Source: Sorangium cellulosum (lineage in GTDB: Bacteria; Myxococcota_A; Polyangia; Polyangiales; Polyangiaceae). Taken from it: a stretch of DNA of 34,135 nt. A program made the translations under genes and the position numbers. The stretch covers positions 1 to 34,135 of the forward strand of contig DYPH01000065.1 in the NCBI GenBank assembly GCA_020720045.1, in the 5' to 3' direction. The notes beneath the pieces are model-generated. The model ran no database searches. It worked only from the letters and a program-made list of their open reading frames with translations, and was not told the DNA's origin. Positions 8,259 to 16,749 of this stretch are shown here, in pieces. Numbering within the stretch: position 1 is the first letter of the stretch; each line of letters starts with the position of its first letter.

Positions 8259-9044
8259 ATGACCAAAATAGTCTCCCCGCGACCACGTGTTCCGCTCCTC
8301 CAAACGGGGGAACGGGCGCGTGTGTTCGCGCTGCGTCGGCGGCGTGAGCGGGGGATGACACTGATTGAGATTATGGTGGTGATGATCATCATCGCTCTCC
8401 TTCTTGGGGTCATGGTCGGTGGGTCGGGGCAGGCCGGGTCGGCGCGTCTCAAGCAGGGGACGACGATGATCGCTGGGGCGGTCCGCGTCGCGTTCGCTCG
8501 CGCCTCGGCGACTTCAAAGCCGGTTCGCCTGGTTTTTGATTTGGAGGAGAGCGCCTTCTGGTTGGAAGAGGGGGACGCCCCGATGCTCGTTCAATCGAAG
8601 GACTCGACGGGCGGTGCCGCCGCAGCCACGAATGTCGAGGCGAGCGCGCTTGCAGAGGCTCAGCGCTATTCTTCGGGGCCAAAAATCGCTCGACCGACGT
8701 TCAAGATGGTGACGGAAACCGGTTTTGCCGTCACTGGCGGAAGCGGCAAGGGGCCGCGCAAGTTGCCGAGAAATATTCATTTTCGGCGTGTCGAGACCGA
8801 TCACGACGACGCCCCAGTCGCCCAGGGGCGCGCCTATCTGTACTTTTGGCCGGGGGGACAAACCGAGCGCGCACAAATTCAGCTCCGTTTGGGGGACGCA
8901 GATACCGAGAATGAAACCGACGTTCTCTCCTTGGGGGTAGCGCCATTGACCGGCGCAGTTTCCGTCAAGAAGGGGGAGATCGCACTTACGCGCCCGAAGT
9001 CCGACGAAGAAGCCTCCGAGCGCACCGCTCCGGGGGGGCTATGA
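8259..9044 (+). CDS. gspH: minor pseudopilin GspH
   Basis: GspH is a minor pseudopilin. The 261-residue product has a long Arg-rich leader (32 residues) ending in Gly32, then MTLIEIMVVMIIIALLLG with Glu at +5, a canonical type IV prepilin peptidase site. The soluble domain is larger than in enterobacterial GspH (about 170 residues) and contains the GspH-like stretch RVAFARASATSKPVRLVFD. No good ribosome binding site precedes the ATG at 8259. A start at 8355 (MTLIE) would remove the leader and is rejected. The stop overlaps the gspI start as ATGA, so translation is likely coupled. Confidence 0.85.
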   Translation: MTKIVSPRPRVPLLQTGERARVFALRRRRERGMTLIEIMVVMIIIALLLGVMVGGSGQAGSARLKQGTTMIAGAVRVAFARASATSKPVRLVFDLEESAFWLEEGDAPMLVQSKDSTGGAAAATNVEASALAEAQRYSSGPKIARPTFKMVTETGFAVTGGSGKGPRKLPRNIHFRRVETDHDDAPVAQGRAYLYFWPGGQTERAQIQLRLGDADTENETDVLSLGVAPLTGAVSVKKGEIALTRPKSDEEASERTAPGGL

Positions 9045-9826
9045 CCCCCACGCGCCAGCGCCGCGCGGGGAAGGCGGCATTTTCGCTGCTTGAAGTCATG
9101 ATCGCGATTGCGATCCTCGGCCTCGCGCTGACGGTCATTCTCTCCGCGCAAGGGGGGCTCGCAGCATCGAATCGGACCGGGCGTCACACGGCCATCGCTA
9201 CGGCGCTCGGACGGTGCAAAATGACCGAGGTCGAGGAAGACCTTCTCAAACGCGGCTATTCGGAGACTGATGTGAATGAGGAGGGGCGGCCGTGCTGCGA
9301 CGGCGCCGACCGCGATGACTTTACCTGTGATTGGAAGGTCCTGCGCGTCGAGCTCCCCAATCCGCCGCTTTCGTCCCCCGATGGCGGCAGCCTGAACCTC
9401 GGCGGCCCGCTTTTCGGTGGTGATGGTGGCGCTCCAGGTGTCGGTTCCGGTCCACTCGACTTGAATCCCGACGCCGGCATCGCTGGGCTTGGCGCTGCGC
9501 TTCAGGGGCAGCAGGGGGGCGCCGGAATGACCGGCATGCTCGATATGGTTTTCGGCCTCGTTTATCCCGGTTTGAAGCCGGTGTTCGAAGCGAGTATTCG
9601 ACGTGTGACCGTTACAGTTCGGTGGAAGGAAGGGGCGCTCGCTCGCGAGTTTGAGCTCACCCAGTTCGTGACGAATCCACAGCGCGCCGGACTGGCTGCC
9701 GGGGCCCTCGATCCTGACGGCGGTTTCCCTGGCCTCCCCGGCGCAAATGGCGCGGCAACTGGCACCGGGGGAACGAACGCCAGCCCGCTCAATGGCGTCT
9801 CACCGAGCCCCTTGGGGGGAAGATGA
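9041..9826 (+). CDS. gspI: minor pseudopilin GspI, extended
   Basis: GspI is the minor pseudopilin that nucleates the GspI-J-K tip complex. The leader (13 residues) ends AA, followed by FSLLEVMIAIAILGLAL with Glu at +5. The -1 residue is Ala instead of Gly. The conserved ATALGRCKMTEVE segment of the family follows the helix. At 261 residues it is about twice the usual length. The excess is a Gly/Pro/Asp-rich insert at about 105-170 and a Gly/Asn-rich C-terminal tail from about 220. A cluster of acidic and Cys residues (CCDGADRDDFTCDW) precedes the insert. It overlaps gspH and gspJ by ATGA junctions. Confidence 0.85.
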   Translation: MTPTRQRRAGKAAFSLLEVMIAIAILGLALTVILSAQGGLAASNRTGRHTAIATALGRCKMTEVEEDLLKRGYSETDVNEEGRPCCDGADRDDFTCDWKVLRVELPNPPLSSPDGGSLNLGGPLFGGDGGAPGVGSGPLDLNPDAGIAGLGAALQGQQGGAGMTGMLDMVFGLVYPGLKPVFEASIRRVTVTVRWKEGALAREFELTQFVTNPQRAGLAAGALDPDGGFPGLPGANGAATGTGGTNASPLNGVSPSPLGGR

Positions 9827-10533
9827 ATTCGTCTTTTCGATTGCCGTACCGCCGCGGCCAGCGTGCGATGACGCTCCTCGAGGTAATTGTTTCCGTAGCG
9901 ATCGTCGCAATGATGGCGCTTCTCATCTATGGCGCCTTCGATTCGCTCGCTCGCGGGCGGCGGGGCGAGGCGTTACGTGCCGATCGTGCTCGCCAGGGGC
10001 GCCAAGCGATCGCCCGGATGGTTCGCGAGTTTTCTTCAGCATTCTTGACCGGTCATCAGCCGCTCGTAGTGTCCCAGCAGACGCGCATTACGGCGTTCGT
10101 TGGGGAGGATTCTACCCAGTTTGACCGTGTCGATTTTGCGTCATTTGCCCATCGTCGTCTCGATCGTGATGCGAAGGAATCGGATCAGGCTGAGGTGGGC
10201 TATGCGGTCGTGGATGATCCCGCCGTCGAGGGGAAAAAGGATTTGATCAGGCGGGAGCAGACGCCGATTGATATGGAGCCCCGTCGCGGCGGTACGACCG
10301 CTGTTCTCGCCGAAGATATCGAGAGCTTCGAGCTTCGGTACCTCGACCCACTCACCGGTCTCTGGACCGATCGTTGGGATACCACTCAGATTTCTGGCCA
10401 GCCAAATCGTCTTCCGCTGGAGGTTTCCATCAAGCTAACGCTGAAGAACGCGAAAGACGCCGATCCCCTCAAGTTTGAAACTAAATTGGTGCTCCCCATG
10501 CGCGAGCCACTTACCTTCGGGAACGCGCGATGA
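9823..10533 (+). CDS. gspJ: minor pseudopilin GspJ
   Basis: GspJ is the second component of the pseudopilus tip. The 236-residue product has a 15-residue basic leader ending in Ala15, then MTLLEVIVSVAIVAMMALL with Glu at +5. As in GspG and GspI, the -1 residue is Ala. The soluble domain contains the family-typical RQAIARMVREFSSAF, a segment ending in DFASFAHRR and the DIESFELRYLDPLTGLW region, close to the PulJ/XcpW pattern. It starts and ends with ATGA overlaps with its neighbours, consistent with co-translation of the tip proteins. Confidence 0.88.
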   Translation: MNSSFRLPYRRGQRAMTLLEVIVSVAIVAMMALLIYGAFDSLARGRRGEALRADRARQGRQAIARMVREFSSAFLTGHQPLVVSQQTRITAFVGEDSTQFDRVDFASFAHRRLDRDAKESDQAEVGYAVVDDPAVEGKKDLIRREQTPIDMEPRRGGTTAVLAEDIESFELRYLDPLTGLWTDRWDTTQISGQPNRLPLEVSIKLTLKNAKDADPLKFETKLVLPMREPLTFGNAR

Positions 10534-11978
10534 GTGCCCCGACAGCCCCGACAACTCTGTCTGGTGCCGGCCGTTCCTCGCGCGCCCTTCGGATGGCTGC
10601 GCGGCGACGAACGCAGGGTGGGGTTGCGCTCTTCATGGTCACTTCGGCAATTGTCGTTCTCACGATCATGTTGGCGGAGTTTCAAGAGGAGACCTCGTCA
10701 GAGGTCGCCGCAGCCACAGCGGCCCGCGATGCTGTTGAGGCAGAATTTCACGCCCGCTCGGCGATCAATCTTTCGCGACTGCTTATTGCTTCAGAGCCGA
10801 CGATTCGGAACGCGATTCTCCCGCTATTCATGATGCTCAAACGCAAGCCGCCGCAGCTTCCCGTTTGGGAATTTACCGATCGTTTTCTTGGCGCGTTCAA
10901 CGGCAAAGAAGAATCAGCCGATTTTTCTTCCACCTTCAAAACTCCCGACGGGGAGGGGAAGAACCTCGGACTCGAGAAGGGGCACTTCGAGATTTCCGTC
11001 GTTGACGAAGATTCAAAGATCAATGTCAACCTTGGCGCCGCGAATGAAATTGCCCATATCCGGCTCGCACGTCAACTGATGGGTACGATGGTTGGTGCGC
11101 AGTACAATCCGCTCTTTGAGGCCCGTGACCCTTCGGGCAGCGTCCACGATCGCCTTACGATCTGTCAGGCGATGATCGACTGGGCCGACAATGACGAGAA
11201 CGGCTACAGCTGCGACGTTTCCGCCACAGGTGGCGCCAATAGCGGCACGGAAGATGCGTTCTATGCGTCGCTGCTCAAACCGTACAAGCGGAAGAATGCT
11301 CCGTTCGATAGTCTCGAAGAGCTTCATATGGTTCGAGGGGTTTCCCAAGATTTTTGGGCCACATTCGTCGACCCTGCTCCTCTCGATCCCCGAAAGCGCG
11401 TGATGACGGTGTGGGGCCAGGGGGCGGTCAACGTGAACACGGCAAATGCGGCAACATTGCTCGCGCTCGTCTGTTCCGGTGCGCCGACGGCGGAGATTTG
11501 TACCGACCCGACACAAACGCAGATGTTTCTAATGGGAATCACGATGGCGCGCGGCGTGAGCATGGGCGCACCCATCTTCGGTGGTCCCAATGACTTCGTT
11601 CAGATGATGACTGGGAAGGGGCAGATCGGGCCTCTTTTCGCCGCCCTCGGGATGAAGCCGGTGAAGTTTCAATCGGAAACCGAGTTTGCGAAGACGATCA
11701 CCACCGAGAGCAAGATGTTCTCGATTTACGCGGTCGGCGTGAAGAAGGGCTATCGCCGGGAGACCCGTGTGAAGGTCCACACCGTTGTCGACTTCCGCGC
11801 CGCGCCCGCCCTCGGCGCCACGACGCCGGGCTCGGGGGTTCCCGGTACGGTTCCTACGTCGGGGACTTCTCCGACGACCGCTCCCAGTGGTACGACCGCC
11901 GGTCTCACGACCGACGGGTTCGCTGCCGCCGTTCGCCCTGCCACCGGCGGCCAGACCGTCCATTTTCGCGTTGAGTGA
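10530..11978 (+). CDS. gspK: minor pseudopilin GspK
   Basis: GspK is the large minor pseudopilin that caps the pseudopilus. The 482-residue product has a 31-residue Arg-rich leader ending GG, then VALFMVTSAIVVLTIMLAE. The +5 position is Met rather than Glu, which is the known hallmark of GspK. The family features HARSAINLSRLL, EISVVDEDSKINVN, IDWADNDENGYSCD and INTANAATL-like VNVNTANAATLLAL are present. The C-terminus from about 435 is a low-complexity Thr/Pro/Gly/Ser tail. It overlaps gspJ by ATGA and is followed three bases later by gspL. Confidence 0.9.
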   Translation: MSAPTAPTTLSGAGRSSRALRMAARRRTQGGVALFMVTSAIVVLTIMLAEFQEETSSEVAAATAARDAVEAEFHARSAINLSRLLIASEPTIRNAILPLFMMLKRKPPQLPVWEFTDRFLGAFNGKEESADFSSTFKTPDGEGKNLGLEKGHFEISVVDEDSKINVNLGAANEIAHIRLARQLMGTMVGAQYNPLFEARDPSGSVHDRLTICQAMIDWADNDENGYSCDVSATGGANSGTEDAFYASLLKPYKRKNAPFDSLEELHMVRGVSQDFWATFVDPAPLDPRKRVMTVWGQGAVNVNTANAATLLALVCSGAPTAEICTDPTQTQMFLMGITMARGVSMGAPIFGGPNDFVQMMTGKGQIGPLFAALGMKPVKFQSETEFAKTITTESKMFSIYAVGVKKGYRRETRVKVHTVVDFRAAPALGATTPGSGVPGTVPTSGTSPTTAPSGTTAGLTTDGFAAAVRPATGGQTVHFRVE

Positions 11979-11981
11979 ATC

Positions 11982-13565
11982 ATGCCCCTCTATCTTGGTA
12001 TCGACATTGGAGCGCATGCAGTCAAAGTGGCTGCTTTGCGTGTCGCCTACCGGAAAACAACGCTTGAAAAGCTTGTCTCCGTGGCCCTTCCCGCGATCGT
12101 GCCGCTCGGTTCCGATGGGGCGGTTGACGGTCCGAAGGATGTCCAAGAGGCCCAGAAGATTGCGCTTATTGCTGCGGTCTCTGAAGCTTCCGGCGGGAAG
12201 CTCGGGAAGGCGGACGGCTTGGCCGTTGCCGTTCCGGGGACGAAGGTCGCAACGCGGCGAATGAAGCTTCCGCTCAGTGTTCAGAAGCAGATTGCGGAAG
12301 TTCTTCCATTTGAGCTTGAGTCGCAGGTCCCCTTTGACCTCGATGAATGTGTTTGGGACTACCGGATTCTTCAGGCTGGCCGCTTGCCCGGTGACGGCCC
12401 GGATGAACTTGCGATGCTCGTGGCGGTTGCGCCGCGCGCCCTCATCGCTGCCCGCATTGCCGCCGTGCGTGACGCAACGACGCAAGAGCCGGAGCGTGTG
12501 TCGGTCGGCGCGTTCCCGTTGGCAAACATCGTAGCGGCAAGTCCGCGTACCAACGAGGTCGTGGCGATCCTGGATTTGGGCGGCGCAGGGAGCGAACTCC
12601 TTATTTTTCAGGGGAATGAGCTCGCCTTCTCCAGAAGCATCGATTGCGGTACCAAGGGTCTTCCGCAAAGCGCCTCGCGGCTTGCGCGGGAGCTTCGCAC
12701 GTCGCTCTCGGCGTTTCGCGCGCAGGGGGGAACGGCGCCCGTGCGCATGTTCCTTGCGGGCGGTGGCGTATTTGTGGCGGGCGCTGAGAGTTTCCTCGCT
12801 CGCGAACTCGAGATTCCCGTTACGCCGCTCCCGGAGCTTGCTCTCGACGTCGCGCCGACGGTCACCGCCGAACAGCGCTCCCAGTTCCCCGTATTTGCGA
12901 AAGCGATCGGCTCCGCCCTCTCGCTCGCGAGCAAGCCGGTCGATCTAGACCTTCGACGGGGGGCGTTGGCATTCGAGCGCGGATTTGGTTGGCTTTCCGA
13001 GCGCTTGCCAGTTCTCAGCGGCCTCGTCGGCATCCTCGGCCTCGCATTCCTCCTCTCGTCGACGGTCCAGTTGCTTGCAACCTACAAAGAACGTGACGCC
13101 CTTGAAGCGGCGCTCGGGACCGTGTCAAGAGACGTCCTCGGTGAGGAGACGACGAGCCCAGATCGCGTGACCGAACTCCTTGGCAAGCAAACGGGCGCCG
13201 GAGACACAGACCCTCTCCCACATATCGACGGCTTTGACGTCCTCGTCCGCTTCGCAGAGGTCGTCCCGAGTTCGGTGAAACACGACATTGAGTCGGTCGA
13301 CCTGGCGAAGGGGCATGTTCGATTGAGTGGGATGGTACCAACGGTAAGTGACGCGCAAGCTATTGCGAAGAACCTCGCCGATGCGGAGCCGTGCTTTCAA
13401 AACGTGAAGGTCACGGGGACCAATCAAGTTGTGGGGCAGGATCGGCAGAAATACGTCATGGAGTTCGAGCTTCGCTGTCCTGAAGATGCAAAAAAGGACG
13501 CCAAGAAGAAGGTCGATACGACGAAAGAGCCTGCAAAGGACTCGGGCAAGGAGAGCGAGAAATGA
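11982..13565 (+). CDS. gspL: type II secretion platform protein GspL (actin-like)
   Basis: GspL recruits the ATPase GspE to the membrane. The 527-residue product begins with an actin/PilM-like cytoplasmic domain (YLGIDIGAHAVKVAAL near the start, VVAILDLGGAGSELLIF at about 193-209, FLAGGGVFVAGAE at about 257-269). It has one membrane helix at about 342-365 and a periplasmic domain of about 140 residues. The C-terminus is a Lys/Asp/Glu-rich tail (ends KEPAKDSGKESEK). The well-preserved ASKHA motifs make it look close to PilM, but its position and single membrane span indicate GspL. Its stop overlaps gspM. Confidence 0.9.
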   Translation: MPLYLGIDIGAHAVKVAALRVAYRKTTLEKLVSVALPAIVPLGSDGAVDGPKDVQEAQKIALIAAVSEASGGKLGKADGLAVAVPGTKVATRRMKLPLSVQKQIAEVLPFELESQVPFDLDECVWDYRILQAGRLPGDGPDELAMLVAVAPRALIAARIAAVRDATTQEPERVSVGAFPLANIVAASPRTNEVVAILDLGGAGSELLIFQGNELAFSRSIDCGTKGLPQSASRLARELRTSLSAFRAQGGTAPVRMFLAGGGVFVAGAESFLARELEIPVTPLPELALDVAPTVTAEQRSQFPVFAKAIGSALSLASKPVDLDLRRGALAFERGFGWLSERLPVLSGLVGILGLAFLLSSTVQLLATYKERDALEAALGTVSRDVLGEETTSPDRVTELLGKQTGAGDTDPLPHIDGFDVLVRFAEVVPSSVKHDIESVDLAKGHVRLSGMVPTVSDAQAIAKNLADAEPCFQNVKVTGTNQVVGQDRQKYVMEFELRCPEDAKKDAKKKVDTTKEPAKDSGKESEK

Positions 13566-14149
13566 TGATCTGGGATTCGCTCGCTCGGTTCTCAGAGAAC
13601 CGTAAAGCAGTGACCGGAGCGCTTGTCTCCACGGGTCTTGTGCTGCTCGGTCTTCCGCTCCTCTTGCAGGTTTGGGCCTGGTCACGAACGGCAACGAACC
13701 AAGAAATTCGCGCTTCGTTGGACCAGGTGCAGTCGTCGCGCGGAAAGATCGCCGAGTACCGCTCGAAGAAGGACGCGATGGCTTCCCGGTACGCGAATAA
13801 GGCTCCGGAACTTGGGAGTTTCTTGGAGCGGTTGGCGAAAGAGAAGAAGCTCGAGCTCACCGATTCGCAACCTCGAGCCGACGTTCCGGCGGGCGGGCTC
13901 TACACCGAACGTTCCACCGTGGTTCACGTCAAGAAGACCTCGCTTCTTCCGATCGCGCGATTCACGGAAGCGATTGAATCGAGCGGGCACCCGGTGACGA
14001 TCAATCGGCTCCTGCTGCGCAAGCGCGCTGGCGAAAATGATTCCTACGACCTCGAGCTTGGCATCTCCGCCTACGACCGAAAAGAGCCGGAAGTGAAAAA
14101 GGACGTCAAGGACACGAAGGATTCCAAAGACCCCAAGGGGTCGAAATGA
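13562..14149 (+). CDS. gspM: type II secretion platform protein GspM
   Basis: GspM partners GspL in the inner-membrane platform. The 195-residue product has a short N-terminus, a hydrophobic helix at about 19-39, a coiled-coil-prone stretch (about 45-100) and a ferredoxin-like periplasmic domain at about 100-170 (contains PIARFTEAIESSGHPVTINRLLLR). The last 20 residues are a Lys/Asp-rich tail (KKDVKDTKDSKDPKGSK) similar in character to the tails of GspL and of the small protein after gspC. It starts at an ATGATG overlapping the gspL stop and ends in an ATGA overlap with gspN. Confidence 0.85.
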   Translation: MMIWDSLARFSENRKAVTGALVSTGLVLLGLPLLLQVWAWSRTATNQEIRASLDQVQSSRGKIAEYRSKKDAMASRYANKAPELGSFLERLAKEKKLELTDSQPRADVPAGGLYTERSTVVHVKKTSLLPIARFTEAIESSGHPVTINRLLLRKRAGENDSYDLELGISAYDRKEPEVKKDVKDTKDSKDPKGSK

Positions 14150-15135
14150 ACGAGCGCGTTCGTTCTTCAGCGAAGGTCGTCGGTGCCGTCGTAGGTTTCG
14201 TAGTTCTGACCCTTCTATTCTTTCTTCTCACGTTCCCTTACGAGAAGCTTAAAGACCGTATCGTCGGGCAGTTCAACGCAAGTCAGAAGAATACTTCTGC
14301 CCGTCAAGAGCTTCAGATCGATGAGCTTGAGGGCTGGCGCTTGAGCGGAGTTCGTGCATCGGGGGTACGTCTCCTTGCGGCGAACGGGTCGTCCGGAAAG
14401 GGGCCGGCGGTGATCGCAATCGATGAAGCTCGTGCCCGGCTACAGCTCCTGCCATTGCTCATTTTCAATAAGGATATCTCCTTCGAACTGGACACCATGG
14501 GGGGGACCGTTGAGGGAAAGTTCGGGGATCACGGTTCCGAGCGAACCGTTGAGTTAACCTTTGATGGAGTGGACGCTGGCGCGCTCGACCCGCTCAAGCA
14601 GGCGGTTTGTGGAGTTCCTCTTAAAGGAAATGTCTTTGGAACGATTTCCTTCCGTTTTCCTCAAGGGAAGGCGTCGAAGGGGAACGGAACGGTGGCGCTC
14701 GAAATTCGGAATATGGCAATTGGGGATGGCAAAACAAAGCCTGATTGCAACGCATTTATTCCCGCTTTGCCGAAGTTGACAATCGGCACTCTTACCGTCG
14801 AGGGCGAGGCGAAGGACGGAAAGCTCTTCATCAAGAAGCTCTCGGCAAGCGGTCAAGATCTGACGCTTGATGGGGGGGGCTCGATCGTCATGAAAGAGCT
14901 CGCGAATGACTCCCTCGTAGAGCTGTCGCTTACGTTGAAAGTCAGCGACACATGGGTTCAGAAGGACAGTCTCACAAAGGGACTTCTTGACCCCAAGATC
15001 GGCGCAGTTTGGCTCGACCCGAAGGTCAAGAAGGCGAAGAATCCCGATGGATCGCTCGCATTTCGGGCCGCAGGGCCACTCGGAAAACTCAATTTTAACC
15101 CCGCAGGCGGCGCGCCGCCCGCGAAGACGGAATAG
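14146..15135 (+). CDS. gspN: type II secretion protein GspN
   Basis: GspN is an inner-membrane anchored periplasmic protein found in some T2SS operons. The 329-residue product has one N-terminal hydrophobic segment at about 10-30 followed by the family-typical TFPYEKLKDRIVGQF. The remainder is beta-rich, with repeats of two-layer AsmA-like character (GTVEGKFGD, KGNVFGTISFRFPQGKASKG, LDGGGSIVMKE). It is the last recognisable T2SS gene in the operon, overlaps gspM by ATGA, and is followed after four bases by the BtpA-family gene. The GspN call rests on position, the PYEKLKDR motif and the fold pattern. Confidence 0.8.
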   Translation: MNERVRSSAKVVGAVVGFVVLTLLFFLLTFPYEKLKDRIVGQFNASQKNTSARQELQIDELEGWRLSGVRASGVRLLAANGSSGKGPAVIAIDEARARLQLLPLLIFNKDISFELDTMGGTVEGKFGDHGSERTVELTFDGVDAGALDPLKQAVCGVPLKGNVFGTISFRFPQGKASKGNGTVALEIRNMAIGDGKTKPDCNAFIPALPKLTIGTLTVEGEAKDGKLFIKKLSASGQDLTLDGGGSIVMKELANDSLVELSLTLKVSDTWVQKDSLTKGLLDPKIGAVWLDPKVKKAKNPDGSLAFRAAGPLGKLNFNPAGGAPPAKTE

Positions 15136-15139
15136 TCCT

Positions 15140-15919
15140 ATGCTCGTCGGCGTCATTCATCTTCCCGCTCTTCCGGGGAGTCCTGGAGCAAAGCTACCCC
15201 TCGAAGCAATCGTCGCGTCGGTGATCGATGACGCGCGCGCCCTGGCCGACGCGGGGTTCGACGTTTGTATGATCGAGAACTTCGGCGATGCGCCCTTCTT
15301 CAAAGACGCGGTCCCGCCCGTCACCGTTTCGGCGATGACGGTATGCGCGCTCGCGGCCATTGAGGCCGTTCCCGCCTTGCCGATCGCGGTGAATGTCCTT
15401 CGCAATGATGCGGCATCCGCGTTGGCGATTGCTCACGTTGTCGGCGCAGCGGCCATTCGGATCAATATCCATTGCGGGGCGCGCATGAGCGATCAGGGGA
15501 TTATTGAGGGGCGGGCGGCGGAAACCCTTAGATTGCGAAGTGCCTTGCGTGCGGCAAACGTCGCCATCTGGGCCGATGTCGATGTAAAACACAGCGCCGC
15601 TCTGGCCCCCTATCCGCTTGATCAGGAGGTCCACGACGTCGTCGAACGTGGGCTTGCCGCCGCGGTCATCGTAACCGGCGACGGCACCGGAAAAGCGGTC
15701 GATGCAGGAAAACTTGCGACCGTTCGGGCCGCCGCCGGGCACGCGAAGGTTCTCGTCGGAAGCGGCGCGACCCTCGAGAATTTGCCAATGCTCGCGAAGA
15801 GCGCCCACGGCGTGATCGTCGGCAGTGCGCTTCGCGAGGGAGGCTGCGCAGGAGGAACGATTGTCGCGGCGCGCGCGAAAGAGTTCGCCGCGGCCTATCG
15901 CACGTCCTTCGGTAGTTAA
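15140..15919 (+). CDS. BtpA/SgcQ-family TIM-barrel protein
   Basis: The 259-residue product matches the BtpA family: start GVIHLPALPGSPG, the DARALADAGFDVCMIENFGDAPF segment, AVNVLRNDAASALAIA, IRINIHCGARMSDQGIIEG and a C-terminal VLVGSGATLENLPMLA phosphate-binding-like segment. BtpA in cyanobacteria is needed for stable photosystem I; in other bacteria the family is thought to be (beta-alpha)8 barrel enzymes of uncertain substrate, with SgcQ in a putative sugar operon. A photosynthetic role is unlikely here. It starts four bases after gspN, so it is probably co-transcribed with the T2SS genes, but no functional link is known. The stop overlaps that of the convergent PilZ-like gene. Confidence 0.85.
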   Translation: MLVGVIHLPALPGSPGAKLPLEAIVASVIDDARALADAGFDVCMIENFGDAPFFKDAVPPVTVSAMTVCALAAIEAVPALPIAVNVLRNDAASALAIAHVVGAAAIRINIHCGARMSDQGIIEGRAAETLRLRSALRAANVAIWADVDVKHSAALAPYPLDQEVHDVVERGLAAAVIVTGDGTGKAVDAGKLATVRAAAGHAKVLVGSGATLENLPMLAKSAHGVIVGSALREGGCAGGTIVAARAKEFAAAYRTSFGS

Positions 15920-16482
15920 TTCGAGCGCTTTCGCGCACGGAGGCGTTCGAGTGCGGCGTCGCGCGGGGTCTTGGAGCCGTCCGGAGACATCGTCGCAGTT
16001 CCCGTGCCTTCCCTATCGTCGGGGAGGGGCCCCTCTTCGGCCTCGACGGGAATCGGAGTCTCTTCGGGCGTTGGGGGGAGCGTTGTGGCGTCAGCGTCTT
16101 CACGGGTTGCCGAGGGGCTGCTTGAACCGTCGTCGCGCGTCATGTTGTCGCTCTCGCCGGCCTCTCCAGCGCGTTCACGCGCAATGCGATCAAATAGCGC
16201 TTTCGAGCTTGGATCAAGCTTCGTGAGGCCGAGTAGCAAACCCTGTTCTCCGTCACCATCGAGGGGGCCCGACGAGATGACGCGCCCCTCGCCACGCACA
16301 ATGGGGGCGCCATCGGCGAGAACAATTTCAAAGCGTAGAATCGCCCCAACTGGTTTTGAAGGCGCGCCCGGAAGTGCGATTGTTTTTCGTCCGAAAAGGC
16401 GTCGGTCCATCCTGAGAAACGCATCTACTGTTGCCGCGGGGCGTTGGATGCGAACGGCAACCGGCGTAGATCGGGCTTCCAT
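15916..16482 (-). CDS. PilZ-like domain protein with acidic disordered tail
   Basis: The N-terminal part (from the ATG at 16482) resembles the short PilZ-like domain expanded in Myxococcota: VDAFLRMDRR, KPVGAILRFEIVLADGAPIVRGEGRVISS and GLLLGLTKLDPSSKALFDRI. The canonical c-di-GMP motif RxxxR-(D/N)xSxxG is not visible, so ligand binding is doubtful. The C-terminal 90 or so residues are acidic, Pro/Ser/Thr-rich and probably disordered. The frame is open up to 16695 with further ATGs (16581, 16695). I prefer 16482 because the recognisable domain begins there and a longer form would take up most of the lon upstream region. The TAA overlaps the stop of the convergent BtpA gene. Confidence 0.7.
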   Translation of the reverse strand: MEARSTPVAVRIQRPAATVDAFLRMDRRLFGRKTIALPGAPSKPVGAILRFEIVLADGAPIVRGEGRVISSGPLDGDGEQGLLLGLTKLDPSSKALFDRIARERAGEAGESDNMTRDDGSSSPSATREDADATTLPPTPEETPIPVEAEEGPLPDDREGTGTATMSPDGSKTPRDAALERLRARKRSN

Positions 16483-16749
16483 GCCGGGCGAAGCTACGCC
16501 GCGCGCCGTGCGGGCGACAACTTTGCCGCGAAACGCTCCGCCACGTCTTCCCACCGGTGCGTGCGTGGTTACGGTGCGCATCCTGCTGTGATCCGTTGCC
16601 GTTTTTGCTGTACGCCCTGCTCGGGGCCGGTAACGTGCATTCCAACTCTCCGTCGCCATCGACATTGGCGGTGACGGATTTCCCGCCCTGCGCATCGCCG
16701 CTGCTGCGTAAGGGCACCGCTTCTCTCCGCCTTAGCCGAGGAAAAACCG

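Noticed and set aside
11529-12668. 379-codon antisense ORF over gspK and gspL
   Set aside because: It lies entirely opposite two clear genes and has an Arg/His-rich composition typical of high-GC antisense frames.
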